A stretch of 64,000 bases of DNA from Cladorrhinum sp. PSN259 (taxonomy: Eukaryota; Ascomycota; Sordariomycetes; Sordariales; Podosporaceae). The notes beneath the pieces were generated by a model. It ran no database searches. It saw only the letters and a list, made by a program, of their open reading frames with translations, and had not been told where the DNA came from. The position numbers and the translations under genes are program-made. The number at the start of each line of letters is the position of its first letter. Position 1 is the stretch's first letter. Shown here one piece after another: positions 33,072 through 44,190 of the stretch. Location: assembly GCA_033725935.1 (NCBI GenBank), contig MU867101.1, forward strand, positions 124,001-188,000. The letters are read 5' to 3'.

Positions 33072-33535
33072 TTAAGCCTTAAGCGTGTGAAAAAGGGGAA
33101 AATGTGTTCTGTATATATATATATATATATATATTTTGCTGGCCATGTTATACCCACTGATATATGGTTGGTTTCAATCTCTTGGAGATATCTGTAAAAT
33201 TTACAAGTTCAAGTTCGAAGAAATGATCACTCAGGGGTAGCAGCAACCATCAATCTCATCGACGGATGGGTACAGTGACGTACATAGGAACCTGGAAAGC
33301 TCGGGGTCCCCCCCCGCAGATGCTCCACACTTTGCTGATAAAGCACACTGAAATGCGCCCGCCGATGAGGGGCCGATTCTCGAACATTTTGGGGGAGGCA
33401 AGCTTCTCAACTTTTGCGACAACCGCAAAAATGGCGCCTATTCGTCCTACTTTTCAACCACCTTGAAGTGACAACTACCTTTTTTGCGCAAATCAACTGC
33501 AACTTTTTGGCACGCACGAGAGAGAGACTTTCAAG
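33072..33535. other. Intergenic with (TA)n microsatellite
   Basis: About 460 bp between the dehydrogenase and CFD1. A perfect TA dinucleotide run occupies 33,112-33,134 in the likely 3' UTR. The rest shows no gene. Confidence 0.7.
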
Positions 33536-34518
33536 ATGTCACTCTCAAAAATAAAACACATCGTCCTAGTCAGTCTACCCCTCCCATGCTTACACCTCGC
33601 CCCCAATATACACACTCACACTCTGAAATCTAGGTCCTCTCAGGCAAAGGAGGCGTAGGAAAATCCTCGGTAACAACCCAACTAGCCCTCTCCTTATCCC
33701 TCTCAGGCCACAACGTAGGAGTCCTAGACGTCGACCTCACGGGGCCTTCAATCCCCCGCATGTTTGGAATCGAGTCCTCGAAAATCACACAAACTCCCGG
33801 AGGATGGCTTCCCGTCGCCGTCCACGAACAGACCGACGCCCACGGCAGTCTGCGAGTTATGAGCCTCGGTTTCTTGCTACCAAACAGGGGGGACGCGGTG
33901 GTCTGGCGGGGCCCCAAAAAGACGGCCATGGTCCGCCAGTTTCTTTCCGACGTATTTTGGGACGATCTCGATTACCTGCTGATCGATACCCCTCCCGGGA
34001 CGTCGGATGAACACATCAGCTTGGCGGAGACGTTACTACAGAAGGCAAGACCGGAGCAATTAGCTGGTGCGGTGGTGGTTACGACACCGCAGGCTGTGGC
34101 TACCGCGGACGTAAGGAAGGAATTGAATTTCTGCAAGAAGACGGGCATTAGAGTGTTGGGGGTGGTGGAAAATATGGCTGGGTTTGTCTGTCCTAATTGT
34201 TCTGAGTGCACGAATATTTTTAGTTCGGGAGGAGGGGAGGTTATGGCTGGGGAGTTTGGAGTCAAGTTTCTGGGGAGGGTCCCTATTGATCCGCAGTTTT
34301 TGGTGTTGATTGAGACTGGAAAGCGGCCGAGGTACCCAAAGGGGACGAAGGTGGACGGCGTGGATATTGGGACAGAATTAGGAGAGGAAGAAAACGGGGA
34401 GGGGAATGAGGAGGAAGATAAGGAGGGATTGTTGGTGGACAAGTATGTGGATTGTTCGCTTGCTAGTGTGTTTAAGGGGATCACGGCGGATGTAGTATCT
34501 GCTGTTGAGGAGAGGTGA
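33536..34518 (+). CDS. CFD1: CFD1, cytosolic Fe-S scaffold P-loop ATPase
   Basis: With Nbp35 it forms the scaffold of the cytosolic Fe-S assembly (CIA) machinery. Exons 33536-33568 and 33634-34518 give 305 residues. The splice joins MSLSKIKHIVL to VLSGKGGVGKSS, the deviant Walker A motif with its signature Lys. Mrp/Nbp35 motifs follow: LDVDLTGPSIPRMFG, PNRGDAVVWRGPKK, LLIDTPPGTSDEH, VVVTTPQAVATADVRKEL. The cluster-bridging CPNC lies within VVENMAGFVCPNCSEC. Lacking an N-terminal Cys cluster, it is Cfd1 and not Nbp35. An acidic insert (EEENGEGNEEEDKEG) near the C-terminus is unusual. NBP35 lies 12 kb downstream on the same strand. Confidence 0.95.
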
Positions 34519-35165
34519 GAAGGGATGGATGGAGATGCTTGGCAGGTCGAGGATATCACTCTGTCTGAGATGAGCCTCTTGTTACTTTTTAAGGGTAGAC
34601 TGGCCTTAAATATGAATGGACAACAAGGATTGAACACTAGACGCTCGAACAGCTTCCGCGCTGTCGTTTCCTGAACTCAGTGTGAGATAGATATGTCGAG
34701 CCCAAAGGGACATAAAAAGCAGCATCAGAGCTGGAAAACCAAGGCGTTTCATTTTTCTAGCTTCAAGATTTCATCACACGCACAAGAGCCAGCTTTAAGC
34801 AGCAAGAAACCAAAAGATGCATCCAGGAAAGAGCCAACTACCCAAGCCCCATTTTTTATACTCCGCTTGCTTTTTCCGTCCCTCCTTTTCCGAGTATGTA
34901 GATGATGCTAGGTGTATGTTAAAAATCATGAGAGGAGCATTATACATGAGTAAGAAAAAAAAAAGTTACCAACCCGGTATCAAAAGGAAATCAGAAAAAC
35001 TCCCATCGCTTTCTAAAAGCCCCATTCATGTCCCTTAGATACCGTGAATCCCGCCAACAGCATATTTATATAATCTTCAACAACACCAAAAATTGTGATC
35101 GTACACACCACCATCCACTTCTTCTATCCTCTCCGCTACATCTTCACCCCCTAGTGGTTCTGAAT
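34519..35165. other. Convergent intergenic CFD1 / MGE1
   Basis: About 650 bp between converging stop codons. Short ORFs without recognisable content; one A-rich run near 34,957. Nothing else seen. Confidence 0.5.
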
Positions 35166-35959
35166 TTATTTATTCTTGACAACACCAACCTTGGCAGGCC
35201 TCAAGATCCGTCCATTCAACTTGAACCCCTTCTGCTGCACATGGAAAACGGTGTTGTGCTCCTTATCGGCCTGAGGCGTAACAAAAGCGGCCTCGTGCTC
35301 GTTAGGGTTGAACGGCAGCCCGTGAGGATCGAACCGCTCGAGACCGTGCTTCTTGAGCGTCTCCAACAGGATCTTTTCGGTCATTTGAAGACCCTCGTAG
35401 AGGTTGACGAGATCCTGGATGTGTTCAGTCTTCTCCTTGGCTTGGAGCTTCTCCTCGGGGACCATGGTGAGGGCGCGATCAAAGTTGTCGACCGAGTCTA
35501 CGAGGTCCTTGGCGAATTTTTGGATGGCAAAGTCGCGTGCTGCTTTCATTTCGCGGGCGGAGCTCTCCTGCAGGTTGCGGAAATCTGCGATTGAGCGAAG
35601 GCATTTGTCCTGGTGGTACGGTATTAGTACATGGAGGAGAGGGAAGAAGATGAGAGGGATTAAGAAAAACGAACCTTCCAGTCTCTGACTTCAGCTTCCT
35701 TGGCCTCTAGCTGCTTCTTGAGCTGAGCCTCGACGCTCTCGGCCTCGCCGGGCTTTGCCTCCTCGCCGTTCTTCTCTGTGCCCTCCTTCTTCTCGGCCTC
35801 AGCGCTGTACCATCTTGCTGCCCTGGGCGCAATTGACGTCCTTGCTGCGGCGGCGAGGGCGGGGGTCTGAATAAATGTTGGTCTGGCGGCCAAGATAGCT
35901 TGTCTCTGGGCAGTGGTGCGGACAGCTCTGGAAGCGGTAGAAATGGTCTGTCGTAACAT
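35166..35959 (-). CDS. MGE1: Mitochondrial GrpE nucleotide exchange factor
   Basis: Releases ADP from mitochondrial Hsp70 during protein import and Fe-S transfer. Exons 35959-35675 and 35609-35166 give 242 residues. A basic mitochondrial leader (MLRQTISTASRAVRTTAQRQAILAARP) precedes a charged coiled coil (VEAQLKKQLEAKEAEVRDWK). The splice leads to DKCLRSIADFRNLQESS. The GrpE beta domain shows FDPHGLPFNPNEHEAAF and the ending GRILRPAKVGVVK. The intron donor is GTTCGT. Functionally linked to ISU1, since Hsp70 acts on the ISU1 LPPVK motif. Confidence 0.95.
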
Positions 35960-36474
35960 GTTGGGCGGTAATATGTGTTGTGTGTGAACCTAAGAGAGTT
36001 GGGAATGGGGTCAGTCTGAAGCCGGCGAGCTTCCTCTTTTTCAAGAATTTTTATGACAGCGGGACAGGCGGGCGAGCGGCGGTCTTTTTTAGGCGGATCA
36101 TTGACGGACCGCCCCATTTTTTTCATGTCGTTACGTACAGGGGACTTGGCGGGGCGATTTCTGGGGGAAAGCGTGCTACAAAACAGCGGACCAATGAGTT
36201 ATTGGGCCTCAAACTCCAGGGGATATGCCTCACTTACACAGTGATGCATCCATACCTAACGTTTCAGCAACCTTGAAATTCACGACCCAGTTTCCTGTGA
36301 AGATACCTGTTATGGAAATTAGAACGCCGGTCTAGTGTATTAAACGAACAACTTATCTCGCTATGCCCGTGTTGCATGCTTGACTCTGTAATACAACATG
36401 ACGGAAAATGTAACCATATGTATACCCATATATCAACTGTTTACTTTTACATCCCAACTCCCCATATCACTCAT
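35960..36474. other. Intergenic MGE1 promoter / ribose-5-phosphate isomerase 3' side
   Basis: About 515 bp, no gene recognised. Presumed MGE1 promoter. Confidence 0.5.
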
Positions 36475-37458
36475 TTATAACGCCGCCTTTTTAACCTCAA
36501 CCGTTCCATCAGCCATACCAAAGTACGCAGCAACAGGCTTCTGAGCACCACCTCCCTGCACTTGTAATCCATTCTTTCCATAAAATAAGCCAATCTCGGC
36601 AACACCAGGAATCTTGATCAACCTGTCCGCCAACTCATCAACAGCCCACTCACCACCTTCACCACCCTTACCCCCTTCCCCATTCAACCTCAGGGGCTTG
36701 AAAGGAGCATCAATAAGCCACAACCCATTATCGGTAACAATCGCACCCGCCTTGCCCGGCAACCCCGGTCTAATCTTGGGTTCCAAACTCCCGATAGCCT
36801 TCAACTCTCCCAAAACTCTAGGCGCAGCCATAGGCAACACCTCAATCGGGATGCCCTTAGTCCAACTAGTCCCCAGTTTTTCACTCAGCTTCCTGAAATC
36901 AGCTACACAGACGAACTGCTTAGCTGCCGTTGCGACAATCTTCTCCTGCCACAAGCAGGCACCACCGCCCTTGATGAGATTTAACTCAGCATCAACCTCG
37001 TCTGCGCCGTCAAAAGCAACGTCCAAGAACTGGCCGGGAGGTAACTTGTTGATGTACTGCATACTGAGTCCCGCAGCTTCGATGAGCTCTTCGGATTGAG
37101 CGCCGGTGGGGTAGAAGGTCATTCCAGAAGTAGCGTCAGGGCCAAGAGCGGCAATGGCTTCTACCACGTAGACTACGGTGCTGCCTGAGCCGATGCCGAT
37201 GTTGGTGTAGGTGGGGAGGAGGTAGTCTTTGACTGCTTGGAAGGCCGCGAGGCGCTTAGAGCTTTCGATGAGTTTGGCCGCCTCTGTCGCGGAGAGGGTT
37301 GACGAGGATGACATTTTGGTGAATATGCTTTGAAATCTGGGTTGGCTGATTTGAGATGAAGGTGACAAGTAAATATAGAATGGTGTTGGACGCCGGCAGT
37401 GTGAGGACAGCAGACGGTTAGAAATTGACCTCGCTGCTCTGTGGAGTGACGCACACAT
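36475..37458 (-). CDS. RKI1: Ribose-5-phosphate isomerase A
   Basis: Interconverts ribose-5-phosphate and ribulose-5-phosphate in the pentose phosphate pathway. From ATG 37458 the product has 327 residues; from the internal ATG 37314 (MSSSSTLSATEAAKLIESSKR) it has 279, the usual cytosolic length. RpiA motifs: YTNIGIGSGSTVVYVVEAI (phosphate loop), FLDVAFDGADEVDAELNLIKGGGACLWQEKIVA with catalytic Asp and Glu, and the C-terminal IPGVAEIGLFYG. The extra 48 residues contain seven Arg, no acidic residue and many Ser, resembling a mitochondrial leader. An intron is not needed. Identity certain, start open. Confidence 0.96.
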   Translation of the reverse strand: MCASLHRAARSISNRLLSSHCRRPTPFYIYLSPSSQISQPRFQSIFTKMSSSSTLSATEAAKLIESSKRLAAFQAVKDYLLPTYTNIGIGSGSTVVYVVEAIAALGPDATSGMTFYPTGAQSEELIEAAGLSMQYINKLPPGQFLDVAFDGADEVDAELNLIKGGGACLWQEKIVATAAKQFVCVADFRKLSEKLGTSWTKGIPIEVLPMAAPRVLGELKAIGSLEPKIRPGLPGKAGAIVTDNGLWLIDAPFKPLRLNGEGGKGGEGGEWAVDELADRLIKIPGVAEIGLFYGKNGLQVQGGGAQKPVAAYFGMADGTVEVKKAAL

Positions 37459-39479
37459 GCGCCATGGGTTGAGCTGTTAATCAGCTGCGGGAGAAAAAAA
37501 AAGTGGAATGCTTGGGGATGGAGTTGAACCGGCTGATGTTCCCCACGCTTCCAGGTGGTGGTAAGATAGAAGTAAGTGATTATCTAATAAGCTTGACAGT
37601 TTCACTGTATGCTCTTTTACTCAATTTCAGAAAGCTTATTATCCATGTAGTGATGGATTATGAACATGACTTGAAACAAGCAGTTGATTTTCGAGTTTGA
37701 GCAACTCAATTGCTCAACTCCTACGGCGGGGGAAGCTTTATCGATAAGGTGCTACTTCTTCGCCTCAACGTCTGGGCCCAAAGTCGTACATGTTTTCAAT
37801 CAACCGGAACTCTATCAATGGGAATAAAACAAAGACATGGAGTGTTATTTTGAAGGTTTCATTGTTCAATGAAACTCTCAGGGCTTGGAGACTGAGGTGA
37901 AAGTCGAGTCCCAATGCGATGAGGGAATTTGAGAGTTACCTGGAGCCCAAGAATTAATTACCGATCGGAGAGAACATGTTATGTCGAACCCCCTTTAAAG
38001 TAGGGGAAAAAAAAGAGAACTTTGTTTTTAGTTGACTCGGTGATTCTAAGCTTGAAGCCATGGCGTCAAGTCCGGAATCTCGGGACATCAGCTCCATGGC
38101 AACGGTCAGGCATAGCTCAGTGTTAACCTACACTAGAAACGACGACCTTCCGTTTGAGCGAGTTTATTTATAATGTTGCAAATAGCACTTGGCAACAACA
38201 TTTTTATTTCATCGAGTTTTGTACAACCACAAACCATGCTGCCGTCCCACATCTTTCCGCGCCGAAGAATCGGGACTTGCAAAGCTGGGTTGGTGGCATC
38301 GGTGCCATGGGTCCAGCAAAGTCCCTTCGCTGCCGTGCCCCTGACCAAATTCTGGGGATAGTGGAGTGATGCGCATAAGGCTGAAAGGACTTGGACCAAT
38401 TACGTCAGCAGGAGCACCTGAGCACTACCGCCTGATGAACAGGTGCATGGAGGTAACCGCTGACACGTCGAAGGCCTCACACACACCGCCAACAGAGAGG
38501 TTCACAAGCACCTCGGATGGCCGATATAGGAAGGGTCTATCAAACGGTGAGGGATGACTCAGCTGGAGAAAATCGGCATTGGATGAGCGATAATTCGGTG
38601 ATGGTTCAAACTGCGAAAGATGGCAGAGTTCCGCCGAGCAAACCTGGAAGTGATTGGCTCCTATTCTATTCCGCCACTTAAAGCTCTCGTAGAGTCATAC
38701 TGCCAGCCGATAACCACTGCAAAAGCGGCATTGAGGGTATTAGCTGTGTTTGTATGACCTTGGTGGACTCGGGCGACAATATTATTGGTTTGCTCCAAAC
38801 AGATGGGATGAGACAAAAACTTCCCCAAATGCCCAACATCGCGGTGTAATCGCCATCGTTTCCAATGGCTCAGAGTCTCGAAGTTTCGGTAGACTTTCAA
38901 CTTGAGCTGAGTGCAGGTCCAGAAACGGACAGTCGGAAAGGTTGCATGACTAAAAAGGCTAGTGACGCAACTTCCGAGGGTGGAAAGCTTGTACCCAGAA
39001 AGTAGACAAAGGAGGCAGCCAGGGTGAGTGAGAGTACCAATCCCTAGCCGAAATACGCATGCGGTACGAAGTGAAGGTGAACTGGCGAATTGGCCTCCAT
39101 GCTCGCTCCGCCCCCCCAACCTACTTTATTAGTGGCCACCTGCAGCCAAATAAATTTCTGCCTTATGGCCTGGCGGCACTGGAGCCCCACCCATTCCCTA
39201 TCTTTTCCCCTCACCCTTCTTGCAATTCCACCCTCTTCTTCCCCTTCTATCTACTTAAACTCCATCTTGCGTTCGCCATCTCGCACCAGCATCGCCGAGT
39301 CTTCATCACTTTTTCGACTTTTCAGTCCCCCCAGAATCAATCAACCGTCTTCTTAGACCCAGTTAACAAAGTCGCAAAACCGCATTTACAGCGAGACACT
39401 ACTCTAGTCGTCGGTCGCTCCCCCCTTTCACCCCCCAATAAAACCCTTCTCCCAAGGACACCCCGAAAACTTCGAGTTT
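37459..39479. other. 2 kb divergent intergenic, RKI1 / eIF1
   Basis: No gene, RNA gene or mobile element could be supported in these 2 kb. The last 250 bp before the eIF1 ATG are pyrimidine-rich (C/T runs), consistent with a fungal promoter and 5' leader. An ORF at 38,133-38,399 (-) lacks coding character. Confidence 0.5.
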
Positions 39480-40217
39480 ATGTCCACCGAAATCGAGAAC
39501 CTCAAGAGCTACGGTATGTACTTTTCTCTCTGCACGATGGTATTATCTCGATTGGCGCGTCGCGCGTCCCTCTCCATTACCACCAAGTTGAGTGGGGCGA
39601 ATGCGGCATCGCCATTTGGGACCTTGTACCGACCCAAGGGACAGCACCGACCCAAGGGACAGCCCGCCATTTTCTCAAGAGTCGTCGAGGTTCACGCGTC
39701 ATTTGGTATTAACATGTCGCGTCACAGATCCCTTCGCCGAAGCCGACGACGATTCGGGTCAGACCAAGCAAACCCAGGAGTACATCCATATCCGTATTCA
39801 ACGTACGTTTCCTCCCGCCCTTTGTTGTTATTGTTGGTCAGATAGACCGCATAACATCACGTGGGCCAAGCATCAATTACCCCATGACGCACTTGCTAAC
39901 ATATCTCTGCAGAGCGTAATGGACGCAAGACCTTGACTACAGTGCAGGGTATCCCGAGCAAGTTTGACCACAAGAAGATTCTCAAGGTCATCAAGAAGGA
40001 GTTTGCTTGCAATGGCACCATCATTAGCGACACCGAGATGGGAGAGGTGATCCAGCTCCAGGGCGATCAGCGTTCCAAGATCCGCGAGTTCCTCACCGAC
40101 TCTGAAGGCGGCCTTGGCCTTGATGAGAAGACCATCAAGGTATGTTTTCTCATTATATACTCGGTATATCATCTCACAGCATGCTAACTGTTTGTTCTAC
40201 AGGTTCACGGTTTCTAA
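39480..40217 (+). CDS. SUI1: Translation initiation factor eIF1
   Basis: Binds the 40S subunit near the P site and enforces start-codon fidelity. Exons 39480-39513, 39728-39802, 39913-40139 and 40203-40217 give 116 residues. Starts MSTEIENLKSYDPFAEADDD across splice 1, then IHIRIQQRNGRKTLTTVQGI across splice 2, FDHKKILKVIKKEFACNGTI, MGEVIQLQGDQRSKI and KTIKVHGF at the end; the last exon is only 15 nt. The ATG has T at -3 (GTTT before ATG), a poor context, as expected for the known eIF1 self-regulation. Intron 1 is 214 nt and contains an 18-bp tandem duplication. Confidence 0.97.
39630..39665 (+). repeat. 18-bp tandem duplication inside eIF1 intron 1
   Basis: The unit CCGACCCAAGGGACAGC plus one base occurs twice head-to-tail. 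It lies within the first intron, so it does not alter the protein. Confidence 0.8.
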
Positions 40218-41207
40218 GCCCGGCATGCCTGCCGTGCCATCCTAGCCATGCTCAAGTACTAAACGTGCTGGAAGCGCCTAGAAGGCACTTCCGGGACGAG
40301 TCATCATCGACACCATTCGTTGGTGATGACTAGTGCTTGCAGTTGTAAAGAATCCATTCGTGGATCGCTGGGAGCACACAATGCATGATACCCATGGCGT
40401 AGATAGCTGCTAGTGTTTGGAGACATATCTGAGAAATGGAGGGAGTTCGTGCAATCAATTCGATTGATGGCCGAGGGAGGACAGTTTTTGTTATCTGCTT
40501 CTTTCACGATTCGAAACCGCCAACCACTTGATTAACATCGAGATTGGCGAGTTGAGGGCATGGTCGGACTTCTGAAATATATGGTTATGAACCTCCATCT
40601 TGATGATCAGCGTTGATTAATATGATCAGCATTGATTTCCTGATAATTGATTTCTTGATGTCTCATGGAGGCGGTGAGCGTGATGTCCGTCTGTTCCGAC
40701 AAGCCTCGCCATGTTTCTGTCGCTGTTCTAGAGGTACCTAGGTGGCGTTGAGGACACCCTTGTTGATTTTGTTTGGCACTCCCAAGTTAGTCGAAGACCT
40801 ATTTCTGAATTACTTGGAACTGCTAGGTGTGAGGCTCTCACTTTCTCGATGTTGATGGTGGGGTAGTTGAATGGTCCCTGTCCCCACTTGGGGAGGTGAC
40901 TCGGTAGGGGAGCTCCAGCGGTAGGTCGCAAAGGTTCCCGCGCCTCATCTTGTACATACAAACAGTATTTTGCATTTGCTACTTCCGCTAGCAATCATCT
41001 TAGCACTGACGCCGAGGATCAGTTTGCAGCGCACTGGAGATATTGATCTTTTTCCAGCCAAAATTTGGGCCTGCCACAAAGACGCGACGCCAACGACGGA
41101 TTGCAGCGAGTCGTGACGTCGAATATACACTGACCTACATCGATTGCGACGAAGTCTCTCACGCCCGAGCGCGCGCATTTTCGAAAACAACAGAAGAAAA
41201 ACCGGCG
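40218..41207. other. Intergenic eIF1-MED7
   Basis: About 990 bp, same-strand neighbours. A short locally duplicated phrase (tgatcagcgttgatt / tgatcagcattgatt) occurs near 40,602-40,636. No gene recognised. Confidence 0.5.
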
Positions 41208-42030
41208 ATGGCAGCACCAGAAGACGACTCAGGACGAGCCCTAGCAACGTGGCCGGATCCGCCATCATTCTGGAAAGACTTTACGCCAGAGAACATTTCG
41301 CGTTATGAGAATATCAAGGAGGAGTACATCAAACAGCAAGGACTAGACGAGGAGACCATCAGCACGACGGTTATTCGTGTACCAAACATCCCACCAGATC
41401 TTATCAATCTTCAACCGCCACCGGAACCGACAGATGGGAAGTGGAAGCTATTTAGTGAAGCTCAATCTGTTTGTCTTACCCAATCCACGCTCTCCTTCGT
41501 TCCTAACAAGCTCTCTGTCTTAGCTCGAAGAAAGCCTTCAATCCCTCACAGACGCCGGCGTCACCCGCCTAGGCTCCCAGACACTCAACACATCCTCGCA
41601 AGACCAAGACAGCAAACACCTCGATCGCGGATTAGAGTTGAAACGCCTCGCGAAATCATTATTACTCAACTACCTCGAATTTGTGGGCGTCATAGCTCAC
41701 AGACCAGCAGATGGAGCGGACAAAATTGCTGATATAAAAACTATAATGCTTAATTTTCATCATACGTTGAACGAGTACCGACCGCATCAGGCTAGGGAGC
41801 AGTTGATTCAGATGATGCAGGATAATCTGGATGCCAAGAGGCAGGAGACGGCCGCGATTAGGGGCGTGGTTGACCGAGCCAAGAGGATGATTGAGGGGTT
41901 GGGGAGTCTGGAGGTTCCGAGGTTTGAGGATGATATTGGGGACTCGGCGGAGAGGAAGTTTAAGGAGGAGGAGAGGAAACTGGAAGAGGAGATGGCGTTG
42001 TGGAGGGAGTTGGAAGAGGAGTTTTCATAA
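41208..42030 (+). CDS. MED7: Mediator subunit MED7
   Basis: Middle-module Mediator subunit; pairs with MED21 and MED31. Exons 41208-41468 and 41524-42030 give 255 residues. The N-terminus (ATWPDPPSFWKDFTPENISRYENI) and later LINLQPPPEPTDGKWKLF match the Med7 poly-Pro segment that binds MED31. After the splice come ELKRLAKSLLLNYLEFVGVIAHRP and IMLNFHHTLNEYRPHQARE, then LIQMMQDNL, the conserved helices. The C-terminus is an acidic coiled coil (KFKEEERKLEEEMALWREL). The donor GTTTGT is weak, but it is the only one that gives a phase-0 join. Confidence 0.92.
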
Positions 42031-42552
42031 AATTGGGTGGCGTGGTGAGTAGGGTCAACGAAAGTCAATATCATAGTGGAATTAAGTTTAGAAAAGAGAC
42101 AAATCTGAGAGTTAGTGCCATACTTATACTGTTGGAATATCAGACATCTCGAGTACATTATGTATATTCATCTATGGGAGACTATGCCATATTGAAGGAC
42201 CTGAACCCTCCCTAGTACCCATTTTGGTCCCCTAAAATGATGTCACAGTGCTATAGCGATAACGGATAGTGGGATGCAGTGGACTGTGAGTGGCACCCCC
42301 CACCCCACAGCTCAAGCGGCGATATTTTGCCCCTCCTTTGCGATTACACTTTATCAGCTCGCGGTACCGGTGCCGGCGGCGACATTTCGATAACGGCATT
42401 ACTAACATTTCACGATCAAACGGGTTCCCGTTGCACACTCTACTTTCCAAATCCAACGCCCATATCGCACACGAATTCAGGAGCGGTAAAATATCAGAGC
42501 GATCAGATACCCAGAGTAAAAGACAGCAAAAAGAAAGAGTGAAATCGAAGAA
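42031..42552. other. Intergenic MED7-CIA2
   Basis: About 520 bp, presumed CIA2 promoter. No other feature seen. Confidence 0.5.
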
Positions 42553-43354
42553 ATGGAAATCCAAAACGCAAACCCGACGATCCTCAACGTCTCGCAGTTG
42601 CCTAGCAGGCGAACGAAGCAGACGAAGCCGAGATCTGGGCCGGATTCTGCGTTTGATAGCGTTTTGTATCCGAAGAGGGCGTGGCTTTCTTCTTTGAGGG
42701 ATTCGTCGGCATCAGAGGGGGAAGAGGATGATGACGGGTTGGAAGAGGGTGGTGGTGATGATTACGCGCCCATTGATGAGCAGGATATTTTTGGTATGTT
42801 AAATTTTATTTTTTTCGTTTTTCTTCCTTTTACACTTTTTACTTACCTGATCTCACTTTTTCACGTCCTCCCTCCCCCTTTCTTTCACCATAGTTTTCCC
42901 CTTTTCACGTTTTTTGCTCTGTTTCTGAACCATTCCTTTTTTTAAAATTCTCAATATATACCGTATACCTTGCTGACCAGTGAGATGTATAGACCTCATA
43001 TCAACAATCTCAGACCCAGAACACCCCCACACTCTAGGACAGCTCTCGGTCGTTCGCCTCCCAGATATCCAAATCTTTCCACCTGCAGACGGATCAAATC
43101 TCACAACAGTAAAAGTTGACCTAACCCCAACGATAAACCACTGCTCCCTAGCGACCGTGATTGGTCTGGCTGTTAGATTTAGACTGGAACAGACGTTACC
43201 GCCCGACTGGAGGGTGGATATCAGAATGAAGGATGGGAGTCACGCGCAGGATGATCAAGTGAACAAACAGCTTGGGGATAAGGAGCGAGTGTGTGCGGCG
43301 CTTGAGAATGAGACGTTGAGGGGGATGTTGGAGAAGATGTTGGAGAGTTGCTGA
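42553..43354 (+). CDS. CIA2: CIA2 (MIP18 family), cytosolic Fe-S targeting factor
   Basis: Part of the CIA targeting complex (with Cia1 and Met18/MMS19) that inserts Fe-S clusters into nuclear and cytosolic apoproteins. Exons 42553-42793 and 42993-43354 give 200 residues. The splice restores IDEQDIFDLISTISDPEHPHTL. The MIP18 core follows: LSVVRLPDIQI, KVDLTPTINHCSLATVIGLAVRFRL with the conserved reactive Cys, GSHAQDDQVNKQLGDKERVCAALEN and the terminal LEKMLESC. The N-terminus is low-complexity with an acidic stretch, as in other fungal Cia2. The intron is 199 nt and T-rich. NBP35 is 3.4 kb further on the same strand. Confidence 0.95.
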
Positions 43355-43742
43355 ACTTGATCTGAAATTGATGATGATGAGACAGGAGGGAGGGGCGGTG
43401 ATGGTGAAAAGGAAAGGATGTGAAGGGGGAGAAATATATATACCCTCAAGTTGTACATGATGTTTTTATCGGGTTCAGCTGGCATCCAGGGTCCTCTTGT
43501 GGTATGGGTAGGATGCGGTCTTGATTACATCAAGATATGTGTTGATGTCTTGGTTCCAGAAAGTTCATTATTCTGCTCTCATCCCATAGTTTGTACTTGA
43601 CCCATTGCCCTTCACACTGGCGTTAACACAGTTAACTCGTTCATTTTCTGAGTGGTTCAAACGAGGATCGTTCAAGCACATGAACTCGGGCAGTTTAGAG
43701 TGTTTGTGGGGGGGGGGGGGGGGGGGGGCGGGGGGGCGGGGG

Positions 43743-43777
<35 letters not shown>

Positions 43778-44190
43778 CGGGGGGGGGGGGGGGGGGGGGT
43801 NNNNNNNNNNTTCCCATTTCGCTTCACCCGGGCGTTTAAAAATTTTAAGAGTTTATTTTTTTTGTTTTTTTAATGTTGTTAGTTATACCCAATGAAATCG
43901 GGTTTTTTTTTTTTTTTTTCCCCCCCCCCCCCCCCCAAAAAAAAAAAAAAAGAGGGAAAAAAGAAGAAAAAAAACCTAGGTGTGTTTTGTGATAGCATTT
44001 TAATAGCTAGGTACCTCGCTTCAAGTTCGATATCTTACATCCATAAATAACACCCAACTCCCATCGCAGTAATTGCTCACCCTATTTCATCATTGTTCTC
44101 GACTGTCACGTTAATATATATAATTTTCTCCAAACCGTTTAATAAACCCCTTCCCAAAATCAAAACAAGTTCCAATCCTTCTTTCCTCCC
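43355..44190. other. Low-complexity, poorly assembled intergenic
   Basis: Convergent region between CIA2 and the thymidylate kinase gene. Dominated by a long interrupted G run (about 43,709-43,799), ten Ns (43,801-43,810), and runs T17, C17, A15 (about 43,903-43,951). Apparent poly-Gly ORFs here are artefacts. Confidence 0.9.
43801..43810. other. Assembly gap (10 N)
   Basis: Ten Ns directly after the G run. The true length of this interval is unknown. Confidence 0.98.

Noticed and set aside
38133..38399. Small Cys-containing ORF in the RKI1-eIF1 gap
   Set aside because: No signal peptide, no conserved motif, and no promoter or start context support.
43605..43895. Poly-Gly ORFs across the G run
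   Set aside because: They cross an N gap and consist of a homopolymer; assembly artefact, not a gene.
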